In this document: positions 48,862 through 56,905 of the stretch, piece after piece | How the letters are laid out: each line of letters begins with the position of its first letter | Numbering within the stretch: the stretch's first letter is position 1 | Source: CAWCUU01 sp963798855 | GTDB lineage: Bacteria > Gemmatimonadota > Gemmatimonadetes > Longimicrobiales > RSA9 | DNA length: 64,000 nucleotides | Direction: 5' to 3' | Assembly: GCA_963798855.1 (NCBI GenBank) | Contig: CAWCUU010000001.1 | Location: 806,001 to 870,000 of the forward strand | The notes under the pieces: generated by a model | Database searches by the model: none | What the model was told of the DNA's origin: nothing | The model's input: the letters and a program-made list of their open reading frames with translations, nothing else | Made by a program: the position numbers and the translations under genes

Positions 48862-50336
48862 GCGCGGGCAGGGGCGGTGGCGCGGCCGTCACGGCTTCGG
48901 TCGGCGGTGGGGAGGCGGCGCGGCTGCAGCTCCGGGGTAGAACGCTGGTTCTCGCCTTGTACACCGCGGTGCAGTCGCTGCGGCTCTACCCGCTCGAGAA
49001 CGAGACCGTGCAGAAGGCGCTGCGCGAGCTCCAGAGCGGCGCGGAGAAGCTGCTGCACGAGGAGGGCGTCATCTCCCTGCGGCTCGCGGAGGGCTTCGTC
49101 TTCATGAACGACGCGCGGTTACGAATGGAGCTCGCCAGCTACGGTGCGTTCTCCTACATGACGAGCCTGCTCGGGCGCCATGGCATCGGACAGGTGGAAG
49201 TCGGACCCGGGGTGGGTGTCGGGGAATGGGCTCCGTTCCTGTCCCTGCTGCTGCGCGAGGACGGCAGCGAGACCGAGGAGTCGCCGTATCTGCGCTTCGT
49301 GCAGCGGCTCCAGGAGTCGCCCGTCGAGCACATCGGCGTCGGCACCGAGCAGTCGGCGCCGGAGACGGACGAGCAAGACTCCGAAGACGCGGCGAAGGAG
49401 GCCGCGAAGCGGACGTACGCGCAAACGGTCCAGGTCGCTCGTCAGGTGCTGAGCGATACGCGACTGGGTCGCGCGGTGAACGTGCGTCGGGTGAAGCGGG
49501 CGGTTCAGTCCATCGTGGACCAGGTGCTCGGCAACGAGCAGCTGATGCTGGGCATGACGACGCTGCGCGACTTCGACGAGTACACCTACACGCATTGCGT
49601 CAACGTTTGCATCTTCAGCGTCACCATCGGGCAGAAGCTCGGGCTCTCGCGGATGCAGCTGTACGAGCTGGGGATGGGGGCGCTGTTTCACGATGTCGGC
49701 AAGGAGCGCGTCGGCGAGGACGTGGTGAAGAAGCCGGGCGGCCTGACCGATGAGGAGTGGCGTCGAATGCAGCGGCACCCGACGGAAGGGATGCTCGCGC
49801 TGTTCACGATGCACGGGTTCAGCGATTCGCCGTGGCGGTCAATGCTGATGGCGTACGAGCACCACATGAAGGTGGATCTGACGGGGTATCCGGAGAACCG
49901 GCGGCCGCGCAGCCCGACCCTTTTCAGCCGGATCGTCGCGGTCGCGGATGGCTTCGAGGCGGGTACCGCCCGTCGCGTATACCAGCAGGAACCGCCGCGT
50001 CCGGAGCTGGTTCTGCAGGAGATGCGTGACAACCCGCGACGCGGCTTCGACCCGCTGCTCGTGAAGGCACTGATCAACGTAACCGGCATCTTCCCGGTCG
50101 GCACCCTTGTGATCCTGGACACGCACGAGCTGGCCGTCGTGGTCGCGGCGAACCCGGTCGCGGAGAGGATCCACCAGCCGGTCGTGAAGATCATCGCCGA
50201 CGGCATGGGGATGCCGCTCGCGAAGCCGCTGCTCGTGGATCTCTCGGTGCCGGCGGAGGATGGCACGCCCCGGTCGATCATCAAGACGACCGACCCCGTC
50301 AAGTACGGCATCCGGATCGGTGACTATTTCTCCTGA
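48858..50336 (+). CDS. HD-GYP domain protein, putative c-di-GMP phosphodiesterase
   Basis: Protein of 492 aa. An N-terminal ~170-residue helical domain shares the ALYTAVQSLRLYPLENETV theme with the HEAT protein. The HD-GYP domain runs from about 230 to 420: YTHCVNVCIFS, ALFHDVGKERV (HD), RHPTEGML, YEHHMKVDLTGYPE (HHxxxDxxGYP, the GYP motif) and RIVAVADGFEAGT. The metal ligands appear present, so it should hydrolyse c-di-GMP. The tail (ALINVTGIFPVGTLVILDTHELAVVV) is typical of the group. GTG start overlaps the previous stop; trpA starts within its last codons. Confidence 0.9.
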   Translation: MSAGRGGGAAVTASVGGGEAARLQLRGRTLVLALYTAVQSLRLYPLENETVQKALRELQSGAEKLLHEEGVISLRLAEGFVFMNDARLRMELASYGAFSYMTSLLGRHGIGQVEVGPGVGVGEWAPFLSLLLREDGSETEESPYLRFVQRLQESPVEHIGVGTEQSAPETDEQDSEDAAKEAAKRTYAQTVQVARQVLSDTRLGRAVNVRRVKRAVQSIVDQVLGNEQLMLGMTTLRDFDEYTYTHCVNVCIFSVTIGQKLGLSRMQLYELGMGALFHDVGKERVGEDVVKKPGGLTDEEWRRMQRHPTEGMLALFTMHGFSDSPWRSMLMAYEHHMKVDLTGYPENRRPRSPTLFSRIVAVADGFEAGTARRVYQQEPPRPELVLQEMRDNPRRGFDPLLVKALINVTGIFPVGTLVILDTHELAVVVAANPVAERIHQPVVKIIADGMGMPLAKPLLVDLSVPAEDGTPRSIIKTTDPVKYGIRIGDYFS

Positions 50337-51138
50337 GCGCCCGCTCGAGGAGCGGCTCATCGGTCTTCGCGCCTCGGGTCGCCGCCTCCTGATCCCGTAT
50401 CTCACTTCCGGCTTTCCTGCGCCCGCGCAGACGACCGAGCTGCTCGTCCGGCTCGCCGACGCGGGGGCGGACGTCATCGAGCTGGGCATCCCGTTCAGCG
50501 ATCCGCTTGCGGACGGTCCGACGATCCAGCGGGCATCGCAGCGGGCGATCGAGGCCGGCGGCACTCTGGCGCAGGCGCTCGACGCGCTGGCGGACTTCAA
50601 GCGTCACGCCACCACCCCGGTGATCCTGTTCAGCTATCTGAATCCGATCATGTCCTACGGCGTGTCGCGTTTCATCGCCGCCGGGAGGGAGGCCGGCGCC
50701 GCGGGCGTGCTGCTCACGGACCTGCCGCTCGGTAGCGATCCCGAGCTCGAGAGCGAGCTGGAGGAGTCGGCGCTGGCGCTGGTCCGGCTCGTCGCTCCGA
50801 CGACGGCGCGCGCGCGTGCGGCCGCGATCGCGGCGAGGTCGCAGGGCTTTCTCTACTACATCACGCGGACGGGCGTGACCGGCGCTCGCAGCACGCTGCC
50901 GACGGGGCTGGCTGAGGAAGTGGACGCGCTCCGCCGAGCGTCGCGGGTTCCGGTCGCCGTGGGATTCGGCATCTCGTCGGCGGAGCAGGCCTCCGAGGTC
51001 GCGCGTACGGCGGATGGGGTGGTGGTCGGGAGCGCCTTCATCGACTGTCTGGACCGCCGTGGGCCGGACTCGGCCGTGGCTTTCATTGCGGAGCTGCGCG
51101 CCGGACTGGACGCGGCCAGCGACCAGCGGCTCCGTTAA
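50320..51138 (+). CDS. trpA: tryptophan synthase alpha subunit
   Basis: Cleaves indole-3-glycerol phosphate to indole for TrpB. 272 aa with IPYLTSGFPAP, VIELGIPFSDPLADGPTIQ (catalytic Glu and Asp), FSYLNPIMSYG, LLTDLPL, YYITRTGVTGARS and VAVGFGISSAEQ. GTG at 50320 overlaps the HD-GYP end by 17 bases, so expression is coupled to it. The stop codon overlaps the stop of the convergent gene in a TTAA. Confidence 0.96.
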   Translation: MTISPERPLEERLIGLRASGRRLLIPYLTSGFPAPAQTTELLVRLADAGADVIELGIPFSDPLADGPTIQRASQRAIEAGGTLAQALDALADFKRHATTPVILFSYLNPIMSYGVSRFIAAGREAGAAGVLLTDLPLGSDPELESELEESALALVRLVAPTTARARAAAIAARSQGFLYYITRTGVTGARSTLPTGLAEEVDALRRASRVPVAVGFGISSAEQASEVARTADGVVVGSAFIDCLDRRGPDSAVAFIAELRAGLDAASDQRLR

Positions 51139-52799
51139 GTCGCGTCCGCGTCGCGGCGGTAGCGCAGCCGCTGCTCCAGCGCTGGGTCGGGCTCTACGAA
51201 CAGGGTCGCCGCGCGCTCGACCGCGACTCGACCCGGCGGCGCCTTCCTCGGCTTCCTGACGTATTTTCGCCGCGTCCAGTCCACCGCGACGGTGCCGGAC
51301 GTCCGGGCCCGACTGCGGAGAGCCGCCAGAACCGCGGCCTCGGCCAGGTCGCGCGCGGGCGGATTCGTGTCCCTTCGTCCCCAGCGCAGCACGACGTGAG
51401 AGCCGGCGACATCGCGGGCGTGCATCCAGATGTCCTCGGGCGCGGAGTGGTGGAAAGTGAGCTCGTCGTTGGAGGCGCGGTCACGGCCGACCCGGACTTC
51501 AAGGCCGCCGCTCGTCCGGTAGCGGCGGTAGGGGAGGCTCGGGTGAGGCGCGCCTCGTCGCGTCTCGGCGCGCTGCTCGCCTGCGATGGCGCGGATCTCG
51601 TCCGCGGAGAGCTCGCCGAGCGCGGCTCGCTCCAACGCCGAGTCGAGCCGGTCCCTCTCTGCCTCGGCATCGCGCAGCAGCGCAGGGATCCGTTCGGCCG
51701 CGCGCTCGCGCCGCTTCGCGTACCGGTAGATGCGTTGGGCGTTCTCGACCGCGCTCAGCGCGGGGTCCAGCTCCACCTCGATCTCTCCGCCCGCGAAGTC
51801 CGAGAGCCGTGCTCGGGCGGTGCCTTTCTCGACGGAGCGCGCCTGCGCGAGCAGCAGGTCGGCCGAGCGCCGCAAGCGGGCGGCTTCAGGCCCGGCGCCG
51901 GCGAGCTCCTCCTCGAGGCGGCGGACGCGACGCTGCGAGCGTCGCGCGCGGTGTCGAATCCTGTCGATCCAACGCGCGTCCGCGGCCCCGGAATCCGATG
52001 TCGCACCGGCGGTGGTCGCCGCGATCTCCATTGCGCCAAGGAGGCCGTCGCACGGTGTCGCCGCGGCGTCCACCGGATACGGATATGGCTGACGCGGCGT
52101 GCCGGGCAGCGCCACCGGCCGGGGCTCTGCGGGTGGCACGAGCGCGACGTAGCGCGTGTGGGCGGCGTCCAGCGCAGCCGGCTCGCGCCCGTTCGCCGCC
52201 TCGCCGAGCATCCAGCCGACGTTCAGCGGGCTCGCGAACGCGACCCGGTCGATGAGGCGGCGCGCTCTCTCGGCGGGCGCCAGGTCCGACAACAGAGCCA
52301 GCCACTCGTCGAGCGTCAGCGGCGACTCGGTGCCGGCTCTGGGGTGCGCCTTCGGGGCCGCGTACGTCTCGCCGGGGCGCAGGCTTCGCCGTCCGGTTTC
52401 GCGGCGCCACAGCAGGGTGCCGATCCGCTCCGCTTCGTCGAGCACGAGAGCGTTCCATTGATTGGTCATGAGCTCGAAGATGATCGTCGTCACGGACCGA
52501 GCGGGGCCAGCGACGGTTACGCGGATCAGGCGCTCGTCCGCGGGGGCCTGGATCCGGGTCACGATTGTACCGCGGCGAAAATCGATAACGGTCTCAGACG
52601 GAGGAGGCGGCGCGGCTGTGAGCCAGCCGCGCTCCGGGTGCAGCTCCCAGCGCAGCGACTCACTCTCCAGCTCGAGTGTTGCGGCTCTGTGCTCGACGTC
52701 GAGGTGAACGCGTCGAATGGAGCGGCCGCTGACGCGGGCGTCGAGCTCTTCGGCCAGGTGGCGGACGAGCAGCGAGTCGTATCGGATCCCCTTTGACAC
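51135..52799 (-). CDS. rqcH: NFACT family protein (RqcH-like ribosome quality control factor)
   Basis: 554-aa protein with the NFACT-N/fibronectin-binding domain. It starts MSKGIRYDSLLVRHLAEEL and has LHPERGWLTAAP and TTIIFELMTNQWNALVLD. A long coiled-coil middle (about 270-410) follows, then a C-terminal NFACT-R (DUF814) domain with YRTSGGLEVRVGRDRASNDEL and the DIWMHARDVAGSHVVLR motif. Relatives bind stalled 50S subunits and add alanine tails. The GTG start gives the normal N-terminus. The region with the NFACT-N DR dipeptide is not obvious here, so tailing activity is unproven. Confidence 0.9.
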   Translation of the reverse strand: MSKGIRYDSLLVRHLAEELDARVSGRSIRRVHLDVEHRAATLELESESLRWELHPERGWLTAAPPPPSETVIDFRRGTIVTRIQAPADERLIRVTVAGPARSVTTIIFELMTNQWNALVLDEAERIGTLLWRRETGRRSLRPGETYAAPKAHPRAGTESPLTLDEWLALLSDLAPAERARRLIDRVAFASPLNVGWMLGEAANGREPAALDAAHTRYVALVPPAEPRPVALPGTPRQPYPYPVDAAATPCDGLLGAMEIAATTAGATSDSGAADARWIDRIRHRARRSQRRVRRLEEELAGAGPEAARLRRSADLLLAQARSVEKGTARARLSDFAGGEIEVELDPALSAVENAQRIYRYAKRRERAAERIPALLRDAEAERDRLDSALERAALGELSADEIRAIAGEQRAETRRGAPHPSLPYRRYRTSGGLEVRVGRDRASNDELTFHHSAPEDIWMHARDVAGSHVVLRWGRRDTNPPARDLAEAAVLAALRSRARTSGTVAVDWTRRKYVRKPRKAPPGRVAVERAATLFVEPDPALEQRLRYRRDADAT

Positions 52800-52819
52800 G
52801 CTCCGAAAGTGCGGCTAGC

Positions 52820-52847
52820 TTGGCGGCATCGTCAACTGGGCGATAAA
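52820..52847 (+). promoter_or_regulatory. sigma-70-like promoter of panBCD
   Basis: TTGGCG (52820-52825) and GATAAA (52842-52847) with a 16-base spacer lie 55 bases ahead of the panB ATG in the 102-base divergent gap. Confidence 0.4.
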
Positions 52848-52901
52848 CTCGTTCCATACAGCAACTTGCGGTAATTCCCCGCGGAACGTGGGAGGCGGGT
52901 C

Positions 52902-53729
52902 ATGAGCACCGATCGGGGGAGGGCGGGGCAGCGCGTCACGGTGCGAGGGCTCCTCGAACGGAAGCAGGCGGGGGAGAAGATCGTCGCCGTGACGGCGTAC
53001 GACTACACGTTCGCGCGCCTCGTGGATGCGTCGGGCGTGGATGTCGTGCTCGTCGGCGATTCGCTCGGCCAGGTCGTGCTCGGGTACGATTCCACGATTC
53101 CGGTCACGCTGGACGAAATGATCCATCACAGCCGGGCGGTGCGTCGCGGCGTGCGGCACGCGCTGCTGGTGGTGGACATGCCCTTCCTGACCTTCCAGAT
53201 CTCGCCGGAGGAGACGCTCCGAAATGCCGGCCGCGTGCTGAAGGAGACCGGCGCCGAGGCGGTGAAGCTGGAGGGTGGGGACGAAACGGCGGCCGCGCAC
53301 GTGCGCGCGCTGGTTCGTGCCGGGATCCCGGTGCTCGGGCATCTCGGCTTCACGCCGCAATCCGTGCACGCACTCGGAGGGCACCGGGTACAGGGACGGG
53401 AGCCGGATGGCGCGGAGCGGCTTCGCGCCGATGCGCTTCGGCTCGAGGAAGCGGGGTGTTTCGGTGTGGTGCTGGAGCTGGTGCCGGCCGTGCTCGCGAA
53501 GGAGGTGAGCGAGTCACTGCGCATTCCGACGATCGGGATCGGCGCGGGAGGCGGCGCCGACGGGCAGGTTCTCGTCCTCTACGACCTGCTCGGTCTGAAC
53601 GAGGGCTTCCAGCCGCGGTTCCTCCGTCGCTTCGCCGATCTGGGGACGGCGGTGCGGCAGGGGATCGAGACGTACGCGACCGCCGTGCGGCGCGGCGAGT
53701 ACCCGGCTTCGGAACACTCTTTCGACTGA
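52902..53729 (+). CDS. panB: 3-methyl-2-oxobutanoate hydroxymethyltransferase
   Basis: First step of pantoate synthesis from ketoisovalerate and methylene-tetrahydrofolate. 275 aa. VTAYDYTFARLVDASGVDVVLVGDSLG, the metal Asp in VVDMPF, AVKLEGG, LGHLGFTPQSVHALGG, LELVPA and IGIGAGGGADGQVLV (family consensus IGIGAGxxxDGQVLV) identify it. ATG preceded by GGGAGGCGGG. Followed by panC after 19 bases. Confidence 0.96.
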   Translation: MSTDRGRAGQRVTVRGLLERKQAGEKIVAVTAYDYTFARLVDASGVDVVLVGDSLGQVVLGYDSTIPVTLDEMIHHSRAVRRGVRHALLVVDMPFLTFQISPEETLRNAGRVLKETGAEAVKLEGGDETAAAHVRALVRAGIPVLGHLGFTPQSVHALGGHRVQGREPDGAERLRADALRLEEAGCFGVVLELVPAVLAKEVSESLRIPTIGIGAGGGADGQVLVLYDLLGLNEGFQPRFLRRFADLGTAVRQGIETYATAVRRGEYPASEHSFD

Positions 53730-53748
53730 AGCGGGTACATCCTCCGCG

Positions 53749-54615
53749 ATGGGAAGATCGCTGATACGCGTCGACACGCGGGAAGCCGTGCGGGCCGCAA
53801 CGGCGAGCGCGCGCGCCGAGGGTCTGCGCACCGGACTCGTGCCCACAATGGGGGCGCTGCACGAGGGACACCTTTCCCTGGTGCGCGAGGCGCGGCGGCG
53901 CAGCGATCGGGTGGTCGTCTCCATCTTCGTGAATCCGCTGCAGTTCGGTCCCGACGAGGATCTCGCCCGTTATCCTCGTGACCTCGACGGCGACGAGCGC
54001 CTTCTCGCGGGAGAGGGTGTCGACACCGTATTCGCGCCATCCGTTGAAACGCTGTATCCGGGTGGAGCGCCGATGGTGCGGGTCGCGCCCGGTCCTCTCG
54101 GCGACCGGCTGTGCGGCGCGTTCCGGCCGGGGCACTTCGAGGGCGTGTTGACGGTGGTGGCGAAGCTGTTCAACATCGTGCGGCCGGACGTCGCGATCTT
54201 CGGCCGGAAGGACTTCCAGCAAGGCGTTCTGGTGAGAAGAATGGCGTGTGAGCTTGACTTCCCGGTCGAGGTCGTGCTGGCGCCGATCGTGCGAGACGAG
54301 GATGGCCTCGCGCTCAGCTCCCGCAACGCCTATCTCTCGGCCGCCGAGAGAACGCAGGCGCTGTCGCTCTCGAGGGGGTTGCGCGAGGCGGAGTCGGCGT
54401 TCCGCTCGGGAGAGCGGAGCGGTACGGCGCTGGCGCGCATCTGCGCCGGCGTGATCTCCGCCGCGGGGGCTCGGTCACAGTACGTGGAGTTGGTGGACGC
54501 GGAGTCTATGGAGCGGATCGAGCGGGCTCATCCCGGGGACGTTCTGGCTGTGGCGGCGTTCGTAGGGCGTACGCGCCTGATCGACAACCTGATGCTCACC
54601 GAGGAAGAGCGGTAG
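53749..54615 (+). CDS. panC: pantothenate synthetase
   Basis: ATP-dependent joining of pantoate and beta-alanine. 288 aa, with LVPTMGALHEGHLSLVREA (HxGH nucleotide-binding signature), FVNPLQFGPDEDLARYPRDL, RPGHFEGVLTVVAKLFNIVRPDVAIFGRKDFQQ and the ALSSRNAYLS KMSKS-like motif. Middle gene of the panBCD operon. Confidence 0.96.
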   Translation: MGRSLIRVDTREAVRAATASARAEGLRTGLVPTMGALHEGHLSLVREARRRSDRVVVSIFVNPLQFGPDEDLARYPRDLDGDERLLAGEGVDTVFAPSVETLYPGGAPMVRVAPGPLGDRLCGAFRPGHFEGVLTVVAKLFNIVRPDVAIFGRKDFQQGVLVRRMACELDFPVEVVLAPIVRDEDGLALSSRNAYLSAAERTQALSLSRGLREAESAFRSGERSGTALARICAGVISAAGARSQYVELVDAESMERIERAHPGDVLAVAAFVGRTRLIDNLMLTEEER

Positions 54616-54619
54616 GCCG

Positions 54620-55018
54620 ATGCACCGCGTGATGTGTAAATCGAAGATCCACCGTGCGACCGTCACGGATGCGAATCTGGAGTACGAGGGCTCCATCACG
54701 CTCGATGACGAGCTGATGCGAGCCGCGGACCTGCGCGAGTTCGAGCGGGTCCAGGTCGTGAACGTGAACAACGGAGCCCGCTTCGAGACATACGCCATGC
54801 GCGGCGATCCTGGCTCCGGCGAGGTCGTGCTGAACGGCGCGGCCGCCCGGCTCGCGCAACCGGGTGACCGCGTCATCATCATCAGCTACGCGAGCTACTC
54901 GGAGGAGGAGCTGACCGACTTCGAGCCTCGGCTCGTGTTCGTCGACGGCTCGAACCGGATCCGCCCGCTCGGAGCAACGGTGGTGAGTCGCGAGCGGTTG
55001 CGCGTCGAGGGCGCCTGA
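54620..55018 (+). CDS. panD: aspartate 1-decarboxylase
   Basis: Makes beta-alanine. 132 aa pro-enzyme with the self-processing site G24-S25 in YEGSITLD, which yields the pyruvoyl group, the N-terminal KSKIHRATVT, and NVNNGARFETYA, NGAAARLAQPGDRVIIISY. Five bases after panC, six before the next gene. Confidence 0.96.
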   Translation: MHRVMCKSKIHRATVTDANLEYEGSITLDDELMRAADLREFERVQVVNVNNGARFETYAMRGDPGSGEVVLNGAAARLAQPGDRVIIISYASYSEEELTDFEPRLVFVDGSNRIRPLGATVVSRERLRVEGA

Positions 55019-55023
55019 TCCAG

Positions 55024-55608
55024 ATGCGTCGCTGGACCGCAGTCGCGCTCGCCCTCCGACGCCCCGATGATGACCAGCTGAACTCCCGTCTCTCCACCTA
55101 TCTGCATCCGCTGGCGGGGCGCAGCCTCATCTGGCACGCGCTCAACGCGGTCGTGTCCCAGACGCCTCGCCCGTTGAAGGTGCTGCTCGTCGCGGCCGAT
55201 CCGTCGCTGGCGGGCGGCCTCGAGGAGCTGCGGGCCGAGTCGGTGTATCCGGGACGAGGGCTGCCCTGGGCCGCGCCGGTCGCGGACCGGCTCCACCCCT
55301 CGTCGCAGGCGGTGCTGGTGCTCGACGCGGCGGCCGGTGCCCTGTCCGGATCGCTCGAGCGGTTGATCGCCGGTCCGCCGGGGCGGTCGCTGCGGGGAGA
55401 CGACGGCGAGCCGGTCGCCGCATGGCTGGACCGGAAGGTCTTCCTCGAGCTGGCGCGGACAGCCCCGGACCTCGAGCGGCTCGTGACCGAGGCGACGGAT
55501 GCGTCGGCCGATGACGTGCCAGCGCGCGAGGACGTATTCGTGATCCGCGATCGGAATCGGCTGGCCCGCGCGGGAGCGCTGATCCGGCGCCGCATTCTGC
55601 GAGCGCTT
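55024..55608 (+). CDS. GlmU-like degenerate nucleotidyltransferase, N-terminal part (frameshifted gene)
   Basis: Resembles the pyrophosphorylase half of GlmU but lacks the signature loop: where GlmU has LAAGKGTRM...KVLHPLAGRPM, this reads LALRRPDDDQLNSRLSTYLHPLAGRSLIWHAL. Only ~195 residues remain before the repeat domain (GlmU has ~230), ending NRLARAGALIRRRILRAL, like GlmU's linker helix. Catalysis is therefore doubtful. The frame should pass into MAGGVTFLEP in the next frame, so one extra base near 55607-55609 is inferred. It follows panD after six bases. Confidence 0.72.
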
Positions 55609-55609
55609 G

Positions 55610-55876
55610 ATGGCCGGAGGCGTCACGTTTCTCGAGCCGCGAAGCGTCCTCGCCGATGTGGATGTCCGGATCGGTCCCGATACGCTCGTCTATCCGGGCG
55701 TCGTGCTCGAGGGGCGCACGGTGATCGGCTCCGAGACGGTGATCGGACCCGGATGCCGGATCATCGATTCACAGGTCGGCAGCGGCGTCGAGCTCAAGGG
55801 CTGGAACTATCTCGTGAACACCAACATCCGAAACCGGGCCGTCCTCGAGCCGTATGTCCGCCGCGGCTACGATTGA
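55610..55876 (+). CDS. GlmU-like protein, short left-handed beta-helix part
   Basis: MAGGVTFLEPRSVLADVDVRIGPDTLVYPGVVLEGRTVIG matches the start of the GlmU hexapeptide domain. Only about five coils follow (VIGPGCRIIDSQVG, ELKGWNYLVNTNI) before the stop at GYD, whereas GlmU has about ten and an acetyltransferase site. Thus the product is a truncated GlmU-like protein of about 283 aa once rejoined. It could bind UDP-GlcNAc or act as a scaffold; a true glmU would be elsewhere. It overlaps the YqeK-like gene by 23 bases. Confidence 0.72.
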   Translation: MAGGVTFLEPRSVLADVDVRIGPDTLVYPGVVLEGRTVIGSETVIGPGCRIIDSQVGSGVELKGWNYLVNTNIRNRAVLEPYVRRGYD

Positions 55877-56438
55877 GCGGGCCGCGACCGGCGAGCTGCC
55901 GGCGTGGGCCTGCGTCGGCGAGAAACGCAGGGCGCACATCGGCCGGGTCGCCGACCTGCTCGATCGCTGGGCTGCGGAGCTCGGGCTGGATGCGGCGGAG
56001 CGAGTCCGCTGGCGCGCGGCTGGCTGGCTCCACGACTCGCTGCGAGACGCCGACGCGGAGGTTCTGCGCGTCGGCCTACAGCCGGAGCTCGCGGATCTGC
56101 CCGCCCGGTTACTGCACGGTCCCGCGGCCGCGCGCCGTCTGGAGAGTGAGGGCGTGCAGGATGGCGAGCTGCTCGAGGCGATTGCGTACCATACGATCGG
56201 CAGCGCGTCGCTGCGCCTGCTCGGCCGCGCCCTGTACGCCGCCGATTTTCTCGAGCCGGGTCGCAGCCACGCGCCGATCCTGCTCGCGACTCTGCGGGCT
56301 CGCATGCCCGCGGAGCTGGACGCGGTCGTGCTGGAGGTCGCCGCGGCGCGGATCAGGCACCTGATCGGAACGCGAGCGGAGCTGCGCCCGGAGACGCTCG
56401 GATTCTGGAACGTGCTGGCAAGGGAGGCGACGGCGTGA
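55854..56438 (+). CDS. HD-domain hydrolase, YqeK-like (Ap4A hydrolase)
   Basis: 194-aa HD phosphohydrolase. KRRAHIGRVADLLDRWAAELGL (first His), AGWLHDSLRD (HD), LLHGPAAARRL and AIAYHTIGSASLRLLGRALYAADFLEPGR give the YqeK order of metal ligands. YqeK proteins cleave diadenosine tetraphosphate symmetrically and usually sit beside nadD, which is not the case here. The ATG at 55854 overlaps the preceding gene. Confidence 0.87.
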   Translation: MSAAATIERAATGELPAWACVGEKRRAHIGRVADLLDRWAAELGLDAAERVRWRAAGWLHDSLRDADAEVLRVGLQPELADLPARLLHGPAAARRLESEGVQDGELLEAIAYHTIGSASLRLLGRALYAADFLEPGRSHAPILLATLRARMPAELDAVVLEVAAARIRHLIGTRAELRPETLGFWNVLAREATA

Positions 56439-56899
56439 GCCGAACGACAACGCACCGCCGCGTTCTGACCATCGTGCTTGCTGCGGCTCTCGCGCTCGCT
56501 GTAATCGCCGTGATCCTCCTGGCACAGCACGGCCGATCGAGCGGCGACCTCACCGGCCCGCCGCCGGCCATGCAGTTCGATCCGGATACCGTCGAGCAGG
56601 GCTCCCGTCCCCGGGTAGAGGTGCTGAACGGCTCCGGCATCGGCGGGCTGGCGAGGAAGGTGACGGAACGCCTGCGGGAGGCGGGCTACGACGTCGTCTA
56701 CTACGGCAACGCCGGCGGCGGCGACCCGGCGCGAACGACCGTTCTCGCGCGCTCCGCGGCGGACACGGTGGTGGCCGCGAAGATCGGGGCGCGGCTCGGC
56801 ATTCGGCGAGTCGAGCTCGCTCCAGATGCGGCGCGGCTCGTAGGGGTCTCGGTGGTGCTCGGCAAGGATTGGGAGGAGCAGCGAAGGGCGAAGCCCTGA
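56435..56899 (+). CDS. LytR_C domain membrane protein
   Basis: 154 aa with an N-terminal membrane anchor (VLTIVLAAALALAVIAVILLA) and a C-terminal LytR/CpsA/Psr C-terminal-type domain: PRVEVLNGSGIGGLARKVTERLREAGYDVVYYGNAG, then the D/R-rich end with IRRVELAPDAARLVGVSVVLGKDW. The catalytic LCP domain is absent, as in stand-alone LytR_C proteins of unknown role. GTG start overlaps the YqeK-like stop. Confidence 0.87.
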   Translation: MSRTTTHRRVLTIVLAAALALAVIAVILLAQHGRSSGDLTGPPPAMQFDPDTVEQGSRPRVEVLNGSGIGGLARKVTERLREAGYDVVYYGNAGGGDPARTTVLARSAADTVVAAKIGARLGIRRVELAPDAARLVGVSVVLGKDWEEQRRAKP

Positions 56900-56905
56900 C
56901 GGCGG

